Source: Dromaius novaehollandiae
Lineage: Eukaryota; Chordata; Aves; Casuariiformes; Dromaiidae
Length of the DNA stretch: 64,000 nt
NCBI RefSeq assembly: GCF_036370855.1
Contig: NC_088113.1
Span: 14,652,501 to 14,716,500, forward strand
Direction: 5' to 3'
This document shows positions 26,401 to 42,453 of this stretch, one piece after another (the stretch's first letter is position 1; each line of letters opens with the position of its first letter). The notes beneath the pieces were generated by a model. That model saw nothing but the letters and a program-made list of their open reading frames with translations. It was not told the DNA's origin and searched no databases. The position numbers and the translations under genes are program-made.

Positions 26401-29400
26401 TCCCAAATTGAATCAATCTTTATTCAGCTTTAAAATGTGCTAAATTGTACAGATATTCTAAAACTCTTCTTCCTGAAGGCTTCTGAGTGAAATTCTACAT
26501 TTATTTAATAAAGCAGCCAGGATTTACTACACCAGTAGTGGTAAGCACTTTTTACTTTCCTCAAGATAGATTGGAGTTGACTGTATACTTTTTTTTGCTA
26601 CAACTGCACAAGTTTACAAGTCACAATTGAATTACCAAACTGAGGAAAAGAAAGATTATTCCTGTGGGTGCAATGCAGGTTGCAGACTTGTTTTCTTTTA
26701 AAGAAGGGTTTAAAGAATTAGCAATAAATGTTATCAACTGCAGCTAGAAAATGATGCTGACTTATTACTTTGTGTGGGCCCTAAGGGGCATCATGAAAAC
26801 CAAATTCCTTAGCTGAGCTTTCCAGAAGAAAACAGGAAAAATCTTACAAAGGTTTCTGAACCTCTTAAACTCAGATTTACAGTACAGAGAAAAAAAATAA
26901 GCTTACAGGCATCCCTAGCTTGGTCCCGGCATTATACAACGGTTCAGTGCTTAAATGGTTACCGATTTATTTACTTCTTAAGCATTATGTTTCCGTTGCC
27001 ACTAACAACATGTCAGATGCGGACTTTTCTATGAGCAATTATCCATAACACTGGACAGAGACAGCTTTCTCACCTTCAGTGGAAAACCTCCAGTAAAGCA
27101 TATGCCTCTAATAGCCACGAGGAGCACCAAGAAAGTCTATAACTTGATTTTATATCACAATGCGGTGAATGCTCCGCTGATCTGGATGGCCATTACTTCG
27201 CTGCAGATTTTCCCCTTGTTACCTATCACCAAACAACCTTGCTTTAAAGATGCATTTGAGGCCTGGAAGACACAAACTCAAGGCAAACAGGAAACTATGG
27301 CCTGAGTCTTCCATATATTGGGTGGGTGGCCCTAACTTTAGGCAATATCATGAAGTGCCAATAGGCAGATTTTTTTTTCAAAGGTTTTTTTGAATGTTGT
27401 TCATTTTGCGGGTGTTGCAGGTGCTCTTACAGATCAGGCATTGCTCCCGTATCTGGCAATGAACACAGAACAAAACTCTGAATCAGTTTTTTCCCTCCTT
27501 TAAATGTACTTGACACATTATGTCCAGCTCTAGTAAACAGCCTTTCATCTTGAAATCTTCAGACTATATGCTCAGTAAAATTTATCCTGTCAGAGTGAGT
27601 TTTTGAGAAATCATCTGAGTTTAAAATGCTCATGACCAGTAGCTGGTGTGCCATCATTACTGGAAACCCTTCTTAGCCCAACTCTATGTCTTAGCCAAGA
27701 CTAGCACTGATATGCACAAAACCCCCAGTCTTTTGCACCAAATGTATGTACGTAGTATTCAATTTATATAAACTGAGGATTACAGCCTGGAAGTCAGACT
27801 TTTAATCTCAGTATATTCTATTTCTAACATTGTCATTCAGTCAAGTTATAGGCCCTCAGTTCTCTCTCAGGGACCTGAAGGAAAGTATCTTCCATACTCA
27901 TTCGGTTAAGTAATTTCTGTACAGAAAGTACATGACAGCTGCATCATGCCCAGTGAATCAGTGTTTACAGCAGACTAAATCTAGACTATCTTACTTAACA
28001 TGTATTGAATTGAAGACAACTAAGATAGATGATCTAGCACTTATTTTCTTCAGAAGCCTTTATTATTTTTGTGGGAATCGATATGGAGAGTCCACAAAAC
28101 AAAATGCATGATGGCGTTACAGAATTCATTTCTCTTATACAGCAGTGACCGGCCTAACGTTCCCGTGCTTTAGGTAATCTTTCTTCAAGTCTTTTCAATA
28201 TTTGGACCACAGTTCTGCTTTCTAGAAATGAACCAGAGCTTATTTCTTCCAAAGAAACTGGAGATGAGGTGTCCTTACACATGTACATCAGGTTATCTTT
28301 TGACTCTTTAGTTATAAATCTCCACTGCAGGCAGTAGTCCCAGCTGTACACTGACAACCAGAAGAGCTATTCCGTATTGCTGCATTTTTGCAATTGCCAA
28401 GAAGAATCCAACCTGCCTGGTGCTGAATGCCTTCTAGGATAGTTTATTACTTTCTTCATTGCTTTCAGTGCCTATAGAGATATCTGGTTGTCTTACACTA
28501 TTGTAAGTAATGAGCAAAGAGTGCAAGGGTGAATGGACACATTCCACTGCTGCTAAGCTTTGGAGGAGTTGGTTAGGCTGCCTGGCCAGACACTGAACAA
28601 CCTAGGCAGATCTGGGCAGCTGGCAAGACTAACCAAATTTGAATCTACAAAGAGGCTTAAATAAATAAATAAAATAGGCTGGCCAACAACATTGTATTAG
28701 GCAGTCTATATAAATGAAACAAAAACGAGTAGCGGGCTAAGTTTTCCTTTGTGAGATGTGATACATATTTATCCATGAAGACATTTAGATGAAAATCGTG
28801 CTCATTTTTTGACTGGTCTCACTTTATCTAAATACATATGTCTAATGATGTTGCTGTCTCCAGGTAGCTAAGCATGGAAGAGATGGGCTAACTGCTTTTC
28901 TTTTTCTTTTCTTTTTTAAAGACAGAAAGAATGAAACTGCGATCCCACGGGAGGAAGAGTGACTGCAGAAACTAGTACCTAAACCCACCACTTGTCAATA
29001 CTACTTGTTTGTAATCCCAGATGAAAAGAATCTCAAACAACATAAAAAAATATGAAGTCAGAAATAATGCCTACTAAATATGCAGTGTGGAAATAATGAA
29101 TCAAAAGCCACTCGTAATTTTTACAACTTTTCAACCATTTTTTTTCCTTTATATATACAGAACAAATACAAACAGCTGTCTGGGGCAGCTTTCTCATCCT
29201 GTTTGGATCTCATTTAAATTCTGAAGTACCTCTGAAATTCAGTCTACATGAGATAGTTATATGTTTGTAAGTATATATGCTTATGTGTATATACATGGGT
29301 TTGAGAGACAGACATATAAACAGTATATGTGTGCGTATCAAATTTGCATGCATGACTTTAAAACTATAGGCATACACACAAACACGCACATAGAGTGGAG

Positions 29401-32400
29401 GGAAACACAGAAGGAGAGAACAATTATGCTTTGGTTACCAAAAAAGTAAAAGTAGGAACGGGTGCATTTTTGTGTGTGAATATTCAAAAGCACTAACTTC
29501 CGTAATTCCACAGGCTGGTGGAGCAGTTGCACAGCCGCAGTGAATACATCTCCAGGCACACAAGCTTGTACTTTTCTGTAAAGTGGAGGTTACATTTCTA
29601 GAGGAAACTCAGTGAGTGTAATTCAAAAAATTTCTTCAGCCTCAGCTATGCGGCTCTGTGCTCTCGAGTGAAACATTTGGGAATGCTGAGCTGTGCATGA
29701 TTTTTATGCAAAACCATAGATCAGCCTGGACCCTCCAGAAATTAAGCCATTTTGACATGAGATGCCAACCACAGCTCTCCAACCTTTCAGCCATTACTTA
29801 TCATACTGCTGTAGCCATGGTCAAGCTATAAATATTCACTGCTAAAAAGGTGATTGGCACAGACTGGGACGAAGGGACAGCCGCACTCATCGTTGTTCAT
29901 TGCGGAAAAGGTTTCTTTAGCACTAGGTTACACCATGCCCTAGTACATGACTATGGGGAAGTAGCAACCAAGGACCAAGGTAGAGCCAGGTTGTGGGTGC
30001 AAAGGAGACCAAATTGTGTGCGAAACCTGGACCCTTTCCTGCTACGCCCTGACCTTAAAATGACAAAGATCCTCAGGAAGTTTTCACTGAACTTGAATGC
30101 TAATTTGAGCCTCTAGTAATACCTTTAAACCAGGTGTGCTTAATGCAATTCCAGTTTCCTCAACAGAGGAAATTTTCCATGTTTGATCCTCTACGCCCCA
30201 AAGAGGAAAGCAGATAAAGGTAAAGGTGTATTCAGAAATCATGAACCACAATTTGTGATATCTTTGCAGACTTTTCAGCAGACTGCAAACTACTGCTTTA
30301 GTAAATCAATTGATAGAATGAAAGGAAAGCTTGTTGGAAAACCTGTTCTTTCTGTAAAGAAAAAAAAGATATTTGGAAATAAATTCATCCAAGCAAAACT
30401 CCAAAGTTGTACAGTTTTTTAGCCAAATGAAATTCTGGTGACAAAAATCATTTTAGACCAGTCAAAATGGTTTTTTTTCAAAAGTTCAATTGTTTTGTTT
30501 TGGTTCTAACTCTTCTCTTCTTCTTTCCATTAATGTAAACTTTCAAATGTTTAGAATTAAATATTAAATCTTTTTAGTCCAAAACATTCTACTCTCCCTT
30601 TGTTTGCAAATAATCTTTCCTTAAAATATGTCTGCTTTTTGTAAACAATAATCAAAATCAAATGGCATTTCCCAATAGGGAATGGTTTCAAGTAAAATTT
30701 TGCAGCCTGCTGTCAGAGCATCGTGAAGGCTGGTCAAGGCTGTCGGGGCACTTGAGAGGCTCTAGAGGAGCTGCATGGACCCCTGTGCTTCCCGGAAAGC
30801 GTTCAGACTCTGGAGCTCATCTTTCTCCTGCGGAAACGCATCTCATGAGCAGGAGCCAGCTCACCACTACAACGTGAGGCTGCCCAGTGGCGGTTTCTCC
30901 TACCGCACGGTGGGACTAGCCAACATAATGAGTTGCACTGCTGTACGTGGCTTTGCAGGTATACGGGGTAGGCACCAGAATCAATTTTACTTCTTTAATT
31001 ATATGGTAGAGCACAGATGTATTCTTATTTTATTCTGTTTTTCTACTTAACTGCATGCCTTCAATTTAAGAGAAATTTAGCCTTGCTATATGCTTTGAAG
31101 ACCTTTTTCTTACATTTATTTTCAGACAGTGTTAATTTTAAAGATTACCTTTGTTTGAGAATCCCATACATTCCTTGTAAATAGACCTTCATTTACAAAG
31201 AAAAGAGGTAGAATAAAACCAAAATCATTGATTTTTAAACATAGAGCTAATACATGCATAGTGGAACCCCAGGATGGCTGAAGACATGCCTGACTGTCAC
31301 AACTCTGCTCCAAAAATTCTAAAGAAGCCCCCATATTTGGCTCAATACAGACCCTCCTTCTGCAGTCATGTCTTGTGCCCTTGGAGCTTCAGCAACCCTT
31401 CAGTACCTTCAAGATCTGCCCCCTTTCAGCATCAGGGCCATACAGCACATTTAAATGCCCTCCCAAAGAGATCAGAGTACAGTTTTTCCTGCAACAGCTG
31501 TAATTCAGAAATATCCACAGTCTCGGCTTGTTTTTGAGTGTGTGAATGCTTGTACACACGTTTGCCCTTTGCACCAAAAATGCCCCAGGAATGACAGAAA
31601 CCTGCTTTGTAGGAGTAAATCCAGGCACACGTGTAAATACAGAGATAAAGCTGTTTTATTTGCCAAACTCCAGTGCTCTGCACTATGCTTCTACATCTAG
31701 TTTCCTCCAGCAGGAATAAAAGCCATCAGATTACAATATGGTGGCCTTAACAGGATGGGTCAGTATCATGCATTATAGAAAAGTATTACGCATATAAGCA
31801 GAACACACTTAGGCAAATCTACTAAACTGGACAATAGGTCAGGAACGCATTTAGGTTAACTCAAGTTGCGTGGAAACCAACTCTGTCATTTTCCTCCCCT
31901 CTCTGTCCCCCTGCAGAACTGAACTTTTCTTAGATCATTTCTGATCTTTTTTTTTTTTTCTTTTGCAGCTAAGCTAAACCACAAGGCAAAAGGAAAAAAA
32001 GGAAGAAAGAAAAGAATCTGTTAAAAAATGATGCAACTAGCTTTTTTCCCTTCCCCCAAACTGTGAAGATTAAAATAGTGATCGCTTCCATCAAATGCCT
32101 TAGATCACAGCTTTCACTAAACAGACTATTCAAGCCACATTTCCATTATTCTCATCATCACTTATATAACGGTGGCTGATTTTATCGTTATTCTTTGTAT
32201 GCATTCCCCTTAGTGCTCTAGAGCAGGAAAGATTTTTTTCCCCATTGCTAACCAGCAACAGATAAATAACTTCTCAGCTCAGTGTCTAAGACAGTGTCTA
32301 AGACAAAGGCTCTCAAAGGAGCCTTTTCCGTCTGGACAACAATAGTACAAAAAATATGTTGTTGTGGCATGTGACAACCAATACATTCTGTCACTGGGGA

Positions 32401-34444
32401 TCTTCATTTATTTACCCAGAGTCTTCTGGTTAACATTGTCTTTAAAAGACAAAAAGTTTGAATATTGAAGTGTTGTTACTATAGGAAGGGCAACTGTAAT
32501 GAACTGCTAAGGTAAAACGTTACTATCCCACAAACTCTTATAAAATGAGTAGAATATATCTTATCTGTTTCTCTGCTTCAGCCCATATTTCACATTAACA
32601 GTTCAGCTTCCTTGTTGTGATTATGACATACTGCTTCTTGCTTTCGTCTTCTCTATCCTAAATCCAGCTTGTAAAAAATACTATATGTACTGCAGATGTA
32701 TTCTTCTAGGGGCTTAAAAAAAAGAGAGTGGATGACTAATTGAGTTTTGTAAGGTGCTTAAAACTGTCCTGTTTCACTGCATCTACATTTCTAGAAACAG
32801 AGATCTAAATAATATAGAAAAGGAAATAAAGCAGCAAGCCATTCATTCTGAAAACATCCTTTCTCAGAAAAATGCCCCATATCAGAAAAAGGAGCAATCC
32901 AGCAAACTCAAACGGAAAGAGCATCAGTGGTGGATGAGTTTGCGCTCTAGGTACAGCACTGCATTTCCCGAGCCCCTTTCCCCATTTACTCAGTAGTAAC
33001 ATTGAGGTCGCAATATTCGCTCTGCCATGACCTGGTGAAGGTAATTTAACTAAACAAACATTTACGTCACCAAAGTTCTTTTGAGAGATATCACTTTTGG
33101 CTCCAGAATTATTTGACATATCCTAAACTCTTGCTAGTAAATAGGATTCTACAACAAGAAACAGCAGCTTAACATACAGGATGTGCTCAGGAGACCAGCA
33201 TATTCCTGGCTCTACCAAAGACACTTCAATCCCCTGAGCAGGACAATATGGTTCTTTTTTCCTCAGTTGTATACTAAAATATGGATAAACTATAAATATA
33301 GAAAAAAATAGAGGTTAAAATGCTGATCTCCTTTGTAAACAGACCTACTGGTAATACCAGTATATAAAATACCTTACTCTCAGAAAGTAACCATTTTTTT
33401 CTTTACTACACATGGCCAGAAAGCTTTGAGTGCTTACCCTCCCGTCTAAGCTGTTGACTGTAAAAAGGAAATACGTTGAAGGAGGTGAGTCTAGAGCCTC
33501 ACCACCTTCTGCAGCGTGCGTACACACCGAGGGCAAAATTTTACCCTCACGAAAATCAGTACGGCTACCATCATCAAATTCAACAGGACCAGAAATTCGA
33601 CTCTAACCTTTACAGTGCAGCTCAGTACAGCAGCCACAATGGGAATTATCAGTGTTAACTTCTGCCAGGTTTTAATGTGTTTTTTTTAAATAAATAAAAA
33701 AAAGAAATCAAGACTATAATCTTAAATACCCATTGACATTTCAAGGATCTCTTGACCAACTGCTTCTGCACAAGAAAACTCCTGTAGCATTAACATGGGA
33801 GGACAAAGGGAAAAGGAATGAGAAAAGAGAAAGAGAAGAACAGTTCTGCTCCAGCTAGATCAGACTCTGCTCCACCTGCCTTTTCTGGGAGAAACTCCTA
33901 CCAAAACAATTGACATGTGGGACAATACCATGAAAATGAGCTTACGATCTGGAAGTTAGCCCAAGTTTTAGTCTGAAGACCACAGGTCTTTCTTGTTAAA
34001 ACGTTTAAAGGTGACTTAAGGGAGCTGGTGTACACTTGCTCATCTCTGGATGCCACCTCTGAGTTGAATCAGTTCCTAACATCAGCTAAAGACCAATCAC
34101 AAGCTGGTTTGCACTGACTTATCTGTAAATTTTTGTTCCTTTCATTAGCACGATAATTAGTAATTGTCAATTTAGAGGTATCTCCTTAATTGAATAACTT
34201 CCTAGACTCTTTAGTTAAAGTTTAAATAACTGTTAAAGACTCTGAAGCAATCAGAAATGTTTTGCCAAGGGGAAATCAACAGTGTATCAAGATATTTCAG
34301 TATTGCTGAATGCTAATAGTAGTTTTAGGAGATTATATGTTTACCAACTAAAGAAGTCAGATACATTTGGTCATTCTCAAAAGCATACTGACATTTTTAA
34401 TGCCACTTTTCTTTCTCCTGTGTAGAAACAATATTTTTTCACAT

Positions 34445-34492
34445 TGTGTGTGTGTATGTATGTATATATATACACATATATATATATATATA
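34445..34492. repeat. (TG)n/(TA)n microsatellite
   Basis: This compound dinucleotide repeat has (TG)5-6, then TATG units, then TATATATA-CACA and (TA)9-10. It lies in the region downstream of CBLN4 and is a likely polymorphic marker. Confidence 0.9.
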
Positions 34493-35163
34493 AGGGTAAG
34501 GTGAGCTTTCAGATTTTACCAATTTTCTAGAACATACTGATCCCCTCTGAAATCAACTCCTATGACAAATAACCACTTTTCTTAATATCATGTATAATAC
34601 CCACTGCAGTTCCAGGGGTTTTTTAATTATGTGTATATACACACTTTTTTTTTTAAGGTATATTGGTGATATATTTTGATTAATCATAATGGGAAACTTG
34701 TTTATATTTTTCCAAGATGTAAATCATTTGCCTTCTGGCCATGCCTTCCCAGTACTGTGCACACCGCAGTGCTCTGTACAGAAAGCATACTCTGTCTAGC
34801 AAATGAGCTTGTCCTCACCTGACTTCTACAAGTATGTAAACATATCCACCTATCCTCCTGAAAGTCCAAAAAAAAACCCCAAAAAAACAAAAAACAACCT
34901 ACATGTTGGCTCCGGTTCTGAAAAAATAAGGCATTTGGGCACAATTCTGTGCCCTTGATTCCAAGACAGTTTTATTGGGAGCATCAGCCAGCTGTGCCTT
35001 AGGCTTTATACGAGTGAAAAACACATTTACAGGAGTAGAACAATATAATACGCTGCACCTGGCTAACATGCAAAGAAGTTGGCAAGAGATTACCCCAAAG
35101 AGCAAATCCAAGCCTAATGCTAATCAAGAAGAGATTTTCTTTATTTTAATGGATTTTAGAGAA

Positions 35164-35234
35164 GGTTCTAGATTGCTGAATATTCTTCCATCCAAAATTT
35201 CTCTCAAATATATAATATATTCTAATTTAGAACC
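35164..35234. repeat. Imperfect inverted repeat, about 71 bp
   Basis: The left arm ggttctagatt...gaatatt and the right arm aatatattctaatttagaacc pair imperfectly over about 20 nt around an AT-rich centre. It lies just beyond the candidate CBLN4 poly(A) site. A small MITE or a chance hairpin are both possible. Confidence 0.5.
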
Positions 35235-35688
35235 ATATGCTTCATGATATGCAAAGCACAGATTTCCATCAAAGTCAGCATAGATTCTGGGCATGAGGAA
35301 GGCAGGTTTCATTAGCACTGCCTGTGAAAATCATTTTCAGTTGATATTCAATTTGATTGCACTGGAGTTTGATGCTGATGGCAAAACCTAAAGTGTAGGT
35401 CTCCTCCAAAATCCTTAGGAATCAATGTGATTCTTAACACTGACTCCAGTGTAGCCAGGATATCTGTCTAAATGTTTCCAGATAAAATGCATAGGTTATT
35501 TCTAGATCATGCAGATTACCTCTAGGATTCTGCCAGAGCAAACTATGACAGTTTGCCTGCCTCCCAGGACAGTTTCTACAAATCCCAAAAGCTTACACTT
35601 TGCATATAATAATTGCATCCAATAGAAAAATAGTGTGAAGTGACTTCCAAATTCCAAAGGTCAAAAATTCAGCTAACATATATTAATC

Positions 35689-35694
35689 TTTATT
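35689..35694 (-). terminator. Candidate poly(A) signal of CBLN4
   Basis: The plus strand reads TTTATT, i.e. AATAAA on the gene strand, about 1.1 kb after the CBLN4 stop. It is the nearest canonical hexamer that I found downstream. A variant ATTAAA lies closer, at 36096-36101, and could give a shorter 3' UTR of about 0.7 kb. The choice is inferred from hexamer matches only. Confidence 0.35.
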
Positions 35695-36791
35695 ATGTAA
35701 CAGTGACATAATAAATAAATTTATGAATTCATATGACCTGTACAAAAAGCCAAAAAGATATTGCACCAAGTTAAGTACCGGCTATTTGGATTTAATATTT
35801 GTTAACATATGATCTGAAATTATATACATTTGTGGAATTAAGGCAAAACCAGATGACAACTTTAACACAACAGAAGGTTTGAAAAATAGACATAACTACA
35901 AACAAGGGGATCTCATGTCCAGCTAATAAAGTGTTGTGTCTAAGGAAGGAATCCCTTAGGTTTTTAATAGAGCGGTTATTATCAATCATGTTAATTAAAG
36001 CTGAAGAACAAGTGTGAGATTTCCTGCAGGGCAAAGCTGTTTTGCAAAGTTGTGCCTGAATGATCACCTTTAACCCTGGTAAGAGTGGGGTTTTTTTTAA
36101 TGGTTATAATCTGCTCTTGTTATTAGAAAACACCATGTGCAAAATAGGAATACCTTACATATCCAATTAAATTACAACCATGACCTCTTAGCTTTATGTA
36201 GGCTAGACTTCATTGTGACCAATGACAGAGCATAAATATATGGGTGAACCATCCAACACACTACACGCAGAGGAGAGTTAAAGTCAATCACTTATCAATA
36301 ATAATTACCTTTCTCAAGACAATGGAATAAATCATATCAGTTAAGTCCCAATGAACAAAAACATGTATAACCAATATATCAATATACAGTTCTTTGGCAG
36401 CAACACACTAACTCTTGATTGAAGTCTGAACTCAAACTCTCCTAAATTATAGATCTGGTTGCCATAATTAAAGAAAATCCACTTCTCCCATGAATCCAAT
36501 AAGTCCAGTAAATGAAATCTGAATAAATCTTGCAGGCAGCTTTAGACTGTAACATTAAGCATAGATACTTATTGTCTGCTTTAGTCTTAATCCAAATACG
36601 TTGTATTTAAACACACAAAATTCTGTGAAACTTCTGAGTAGTTCAGATGGGGCCAAAATCCATAAAGAGAATCCATATTCACCCATGAAAAACCAATAAA
36701 GAAACATCAATCCCATGATGACAAAATGATCTTCATATAACAGAGGCAATGATCAGTCCACACCTGGATGGATGTCACAGGAAAATTGACT

Positions 36792-36989
<198 letters not shown>

Positions 36990-37844
36990 CTACAAGAGAA
37001 AAAACACTGAAAAGCTCTAATTAACTAAAAAACATCAGCTGGTATCACTGAACATTATCCACAGTGTAAGGGGTCTGTTTAAGGTCCTATTATTTATCAC
37101 CTTTTTTTTTTCCAACTAATAATTACATTTATTAGGGGTGGACAAGCACATTACTGTTTCACAGGATTGAGCTGCAGCTTTATGAAGACAGTGGGACACT
37201 GTCCATTTACTATAATGGTTTGGGCTCAGATAGTGTGAAAAATAATGTGACATTTCCCTTCACAGCTGTATGTGTGCTTTAACTGTTGATAAGACAGCCC
37301 AGTCCATGCTGACACTCAGGTAATACAGACCTGGGAGCTACTTGCCTTGGTTTTGCTTCGCTTTGCCTGCTTCACAAGTTGTTTAGACACATATTAGCAA
37401 AGACAACATTTTTAAGAGACTTAGACTTACCCAGGGATGCAAAATAGGTGCTTAATGAGATTGCAAAGCACCCTAGGTATGCTGGAAGCTTGCATTTTGT
37501 TGAGAGCAAAATATATGTCCCTTCCATTATTGACTTAGTTTTAGTATAGCACCTACATCTTTATGAACCACTGCATTGTGTTTTGATACTGAATCCATTC
37601 TTCTGTAATATGCTTCTGGAAGGCAGCACAGCCTCTGCTCTGAAAGCAGCACCGCACAAAGAGACACAGTGTAAATAAAGATGGGCAGAGACTGGGGGAA
37701 CGGACAGACCCAGATGTTTTCATTTCCCCAAAGGCAAACTATTAGTTTCTTCTTTTCTTTTCTTTTTTAAACAGCTGTAATGCAGTCACAGAGAGGTGAA
37801 TTATGAAATGCTTATTCATACTGAGTATTTTGGCCTTGCATATG

Positions 37845-37920
37845 CTCCCATTAATTTTAATGGGAGTTGCAGTGGAATAAATTACTGTTCAGCACAAGTC
37901 AGGGCAGCAGAATCTGGCCC
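37845..37920 (+). repeat. Fragment of an ancient amniote repeat (inferred), in CBLN4 intron 2
   Basis: The string ctcccattaattttaatggg is followed about 50 nt later by cagaatctggccc. This is the same two-part pattern (self-complementary CCCATT..AATGGG and a GAATCTGGCCC end) as other fragments in this window. It is very degenerate. Confidence 0.4.
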
Positions 37921-39726
37921 TTATTTAGGATTCGCTTATCTGGGAAATCCACTTAATCAGCTGTCCCCAGGGAACCAATTTCAGTTTAATGATACTTAAT
38001 GGCACTAACAGATGTTTCAGGGGCATAGTAATATCACTTATGTGGGAAGCCTACAGGTGATTTAGTGATGTTTAAGTCTGCATGTGGCTGAGACTCAAGC
38101 TGGTTTGCTCTGTTTGCTCCACTGCAAAGGCTTTCAGTCCTCCCCCTTAGCTATGACATATGCAAAAAAGGGCATCAGGAGTTTACTCATTGCTCCTTTT
38201 TGGTTTATCTCATTCTTTCCGTACGTCTCTAGGTCAGGTTTCCTTGCAGATCATCTTAGAGCTATTTTATTACAGTAGCAGACACATCACAGGTTTGCCC
38301 TGGATGGTCTCGAGTTAACCATGCCAAAATGGACCCAACCAAACCTCTTCATCACTTTTGAAAATCTTAGCCCATGAAATATTCCAGGCCATGCGGCGCG
38401 TTGTCACATTCGCTGTTACAAGCCCCAAGCCCCCAGGTTTGAGTCCTGGTGCGTGAGCCACCAGGATCTGTATTGGGCTTCCCAGGTCCAAGCCTTGATG
38501 CCTTTCTTGGCAATACGTATTTTAAATACAGTGAAGATGACTAACATACAATTATTCTTGGCCATTTCAACCCTCACCATGTAAGACACTGAAAGGAATG
38601 AAGTCTGGGCATATTAAGGTCAATATTTCTTGTCGACCTGAATGGAATCAAGATTTCTCTCTATAAGCTGAAGGCAAATTTCACCAAAGATATGAACATG
38701 TCTCACACCAACTTTCTGTACCATTTGTACTTTTCTCAGGAGCTTTACTGGCTACCCAAAGCCAGAGGTGCCACTGAATTCACTCCTCCTGCAGAAATCA
38801 GTTTCATCTCCGTCTTGGACACTGAAGACTACATTCAGGAGCCAGACAGATCCAGTGGTCTCACGGGTGGGAACAGGGGGAGAATTAATCCAGATCTAGA
38901 AAACCAGTATGTCATAGAAGATGTACAGAATAGTCCGACATGAGTTAATATTAAGGAATTTGCTTTAAGGAACTTACTGCTGGCTCGGCAGGGCAACGTT
39001 CAGGAACTTACAGGTTTTTCCTCTAAGGTGGCACATACTTTTATTTAATTAAGTAGTTCAGCTGCTATTAAACTGCAGAAGAAAGTGTAGGATCACACAT
39101 TTTCTATATATTATATGACACATCTTTATGATGTGGTGCAACAAGTTTGAACTGCTATAAGGCTGCCCTGTAAGACATCCCTAAAGAGGTAAAACACCTC
39201 TGGGTAATTGCAGAGCAAATAGGCCACCTTAACTAATCTTGGTCTGTAGCAAAGTGGTTTCATAAACAGCTACCCGGCATCATGATTTGACAACCAAGCC
39301 ACAAAACGGTACCAAAATAAGCAAATATGGTGTGTGCCCCCAGAACTCCTATGCTCAAGACAGTGAGTTTACCCTGCAAGAAAATACGATTCTTCAAAGA
39401 TATTTATGTGATTAGGCAAAATTTAGAGGAGTATTTTATCCTTTGATGATTCATTCTATGTAATACTTTACATTATCCGACACATTCAGCTCTTACAGTA
39501 TAGAAGTGAAGCTGTGGCAGTTTATCTCAAGTGAGGATCCTGCCTCTCTGTCTCTGTTCAATTTAAACATATTCACTCTGATGAGGACTGGATACAATCA
39601 AGCCACAGCGAAAAGCTGAGCTATTTGTCCTTTGAAGTGTGTTAAACAGTATGGTGTTCAGTCAAAATTCTATTCTTCTATACAAACAATTTCTTAAGTA
39701 AAACGCTTTTGATTCCTACATGATCA

Positions 39727-39849
<123 letters not shown>

Positions 39850-40901
39850 CTACAAACAAAAGATATAGCATGGGAATTAGTACAGGTATTCAATGCTAAA
39901 GGAAAAATGTATACTGTTAACTTTAGAAACCATTCACCCAAGAACATTTTTCCATCTGCATCTATGCTTTTTTTATTTATTGTTCTGTTCAATTAAGTTG
40001 GAATATTTCTCATAAGAAATGGATATTTAGTTGTATTTATAGTACAGTTTTACTATAAATAAACTAAAGGGAGAAATCTTTCTTACTTTGCTACTATACT
40101 ATGCTTCAAAGATTTTTCTCATATACATGTTTAGTGAGTATGAAGAGAAGGCATGCTTGCTTATCATTCAAAATCTCATCAAATCACTAAAAATTCTGTG
40201 AGTGACATAGGGGTTTTAGCTAAAAAGTAATGGTCGAGTCAATGCTGTCTTCCCGAAAGTATCCGGCTGTGAGGAAGGATGTACATGAATGATGTAATTT
40301 GTTCACCAATTTATAGCCAGACTGAGTTACCGAAATACCTGGCATATCTGAGCAAGAACTGTCTGCGTGCCTTTGTTGCTTTATTCGCTTTAAAAAGCAC
40401 TAATAATCATTTAGGTTTGATTAAAGAGACAAGTAACAGAGGGGAACATATTAAATGAGTGCATCCTCCGTATGCTAAATATCTTCTTTAATGACTATAT
40501 TTTTCTTTCTTCTCACTTAGTTGTGCTTCATTTTTAATTTACATTTTCAGGCTCCTTTATGCCAGACACAGCCTAAAAAAGCGTAAGGAACATCTATGAA
40601 GTTAGGGTAATGCAGATTGCTAGCACTAAGCTATGTGACACATCTGGCTTCAGCTGTCATGACAATTTACTGTTCACTACGATATGATATAGGAAGCAAA
40701 ATAACCATCAGTCGCAATTACTTTGGACCTGCTCTCGGACAGGAGCTGGTGTACGAGATGTGTGCTGGCATCTGTGTTTTCATAGAACTGCCTGAGCTGA
40801 GCAGGGCTGTACTATGAACCTGTGCATTTTACAGAAAAGTTACATTTCGTTGTCCTCTTAAAATTGCTTTTTTCCCCCTCAAAGGCAGCACGCGCCACCT
40901 A

Positions 40902-42134
<1,233 letters not shown>

Positions 42135-42137
42135 TCA

Positions 42138-42190
42138 GAAAGGAGAGCGAGGAGGAGGAGGGTGGGTGGGGAAAGAAAAAAAAAAAAGCC
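42138..42190. repeat. Purine-rich tract upstream of CBLN4
   Basis: The tract consists of GAG/GGA repeats followed by a G-rich segment and a run of 14 A (aggagagcgaggaggaggag...). It sits just upstream of the CpG island. It is probably simple sequence and might contribute to a nucleosome-free promoter flank. Confidence 0.6.
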
Positions 42191-42406
42191 CTCAGGTGAA
42201 TTATTGATGAGAGAGAGGAGAAGAGAGAGGTCATGGAGAAATAAAACCATTTGACGTTGCCGTGATTGCCTCCGCCGGCTCGCTCTCCCCTTCTGGCCGG
42301 AGACTCCAGGATGCTCTGAGCAGCAAGCAGAGGGGTGGGAGCTTACCCCAGAGCTGCTGAGATCCTGGGTCTGATATCACTGCCAGAGCGCTGCAGAGTG
42401 GAGTGC

Positions 42407-42453
42407 TCTCCCCCCTCGCTCCCTCTCCCTCCCTCTCTCTCTCTCTTTCTTCC
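42407..42453. repeat. (CT)n-rich low-complexity tract
   Basis: A polypyrimidine stretch on the plus strand (GA repeats on the CBLN4 strand) built from CTCCCT units and a (CT)7-8 core. It lies about 640 nt upstream of the CBLN4 ATG. GAGA-type tracts are common near vertebrate promoters; a regulatory role is only a guess. Confidence 0.75.

Larger units (their letters stand above)
17853..35688. other. Gene-free region downstream of CBLN4
   Basis: This is a long intergenic interval. It contains the GC-rich patch at 18121-18240, AT-rich segments with homeodomain-like sites around 18290-19650, a poly(T) run at 20385, the TG/TA microsatellite at 34445 and the inverted repeat at 35164. No protein-coding exon or structural RNA gene was recognised. 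Confidence 0.55.

Noticed and set aside
38428-38456. T-arm-like hairpin ccagg-tttgagt-cctgg
   Set aside because: The stem is perfect but the upstream sequence gives no acceptor stem, D arm or anticodon arm, so there is no tRNA. It may be an old tRNA-derived SINE fragment or chance.
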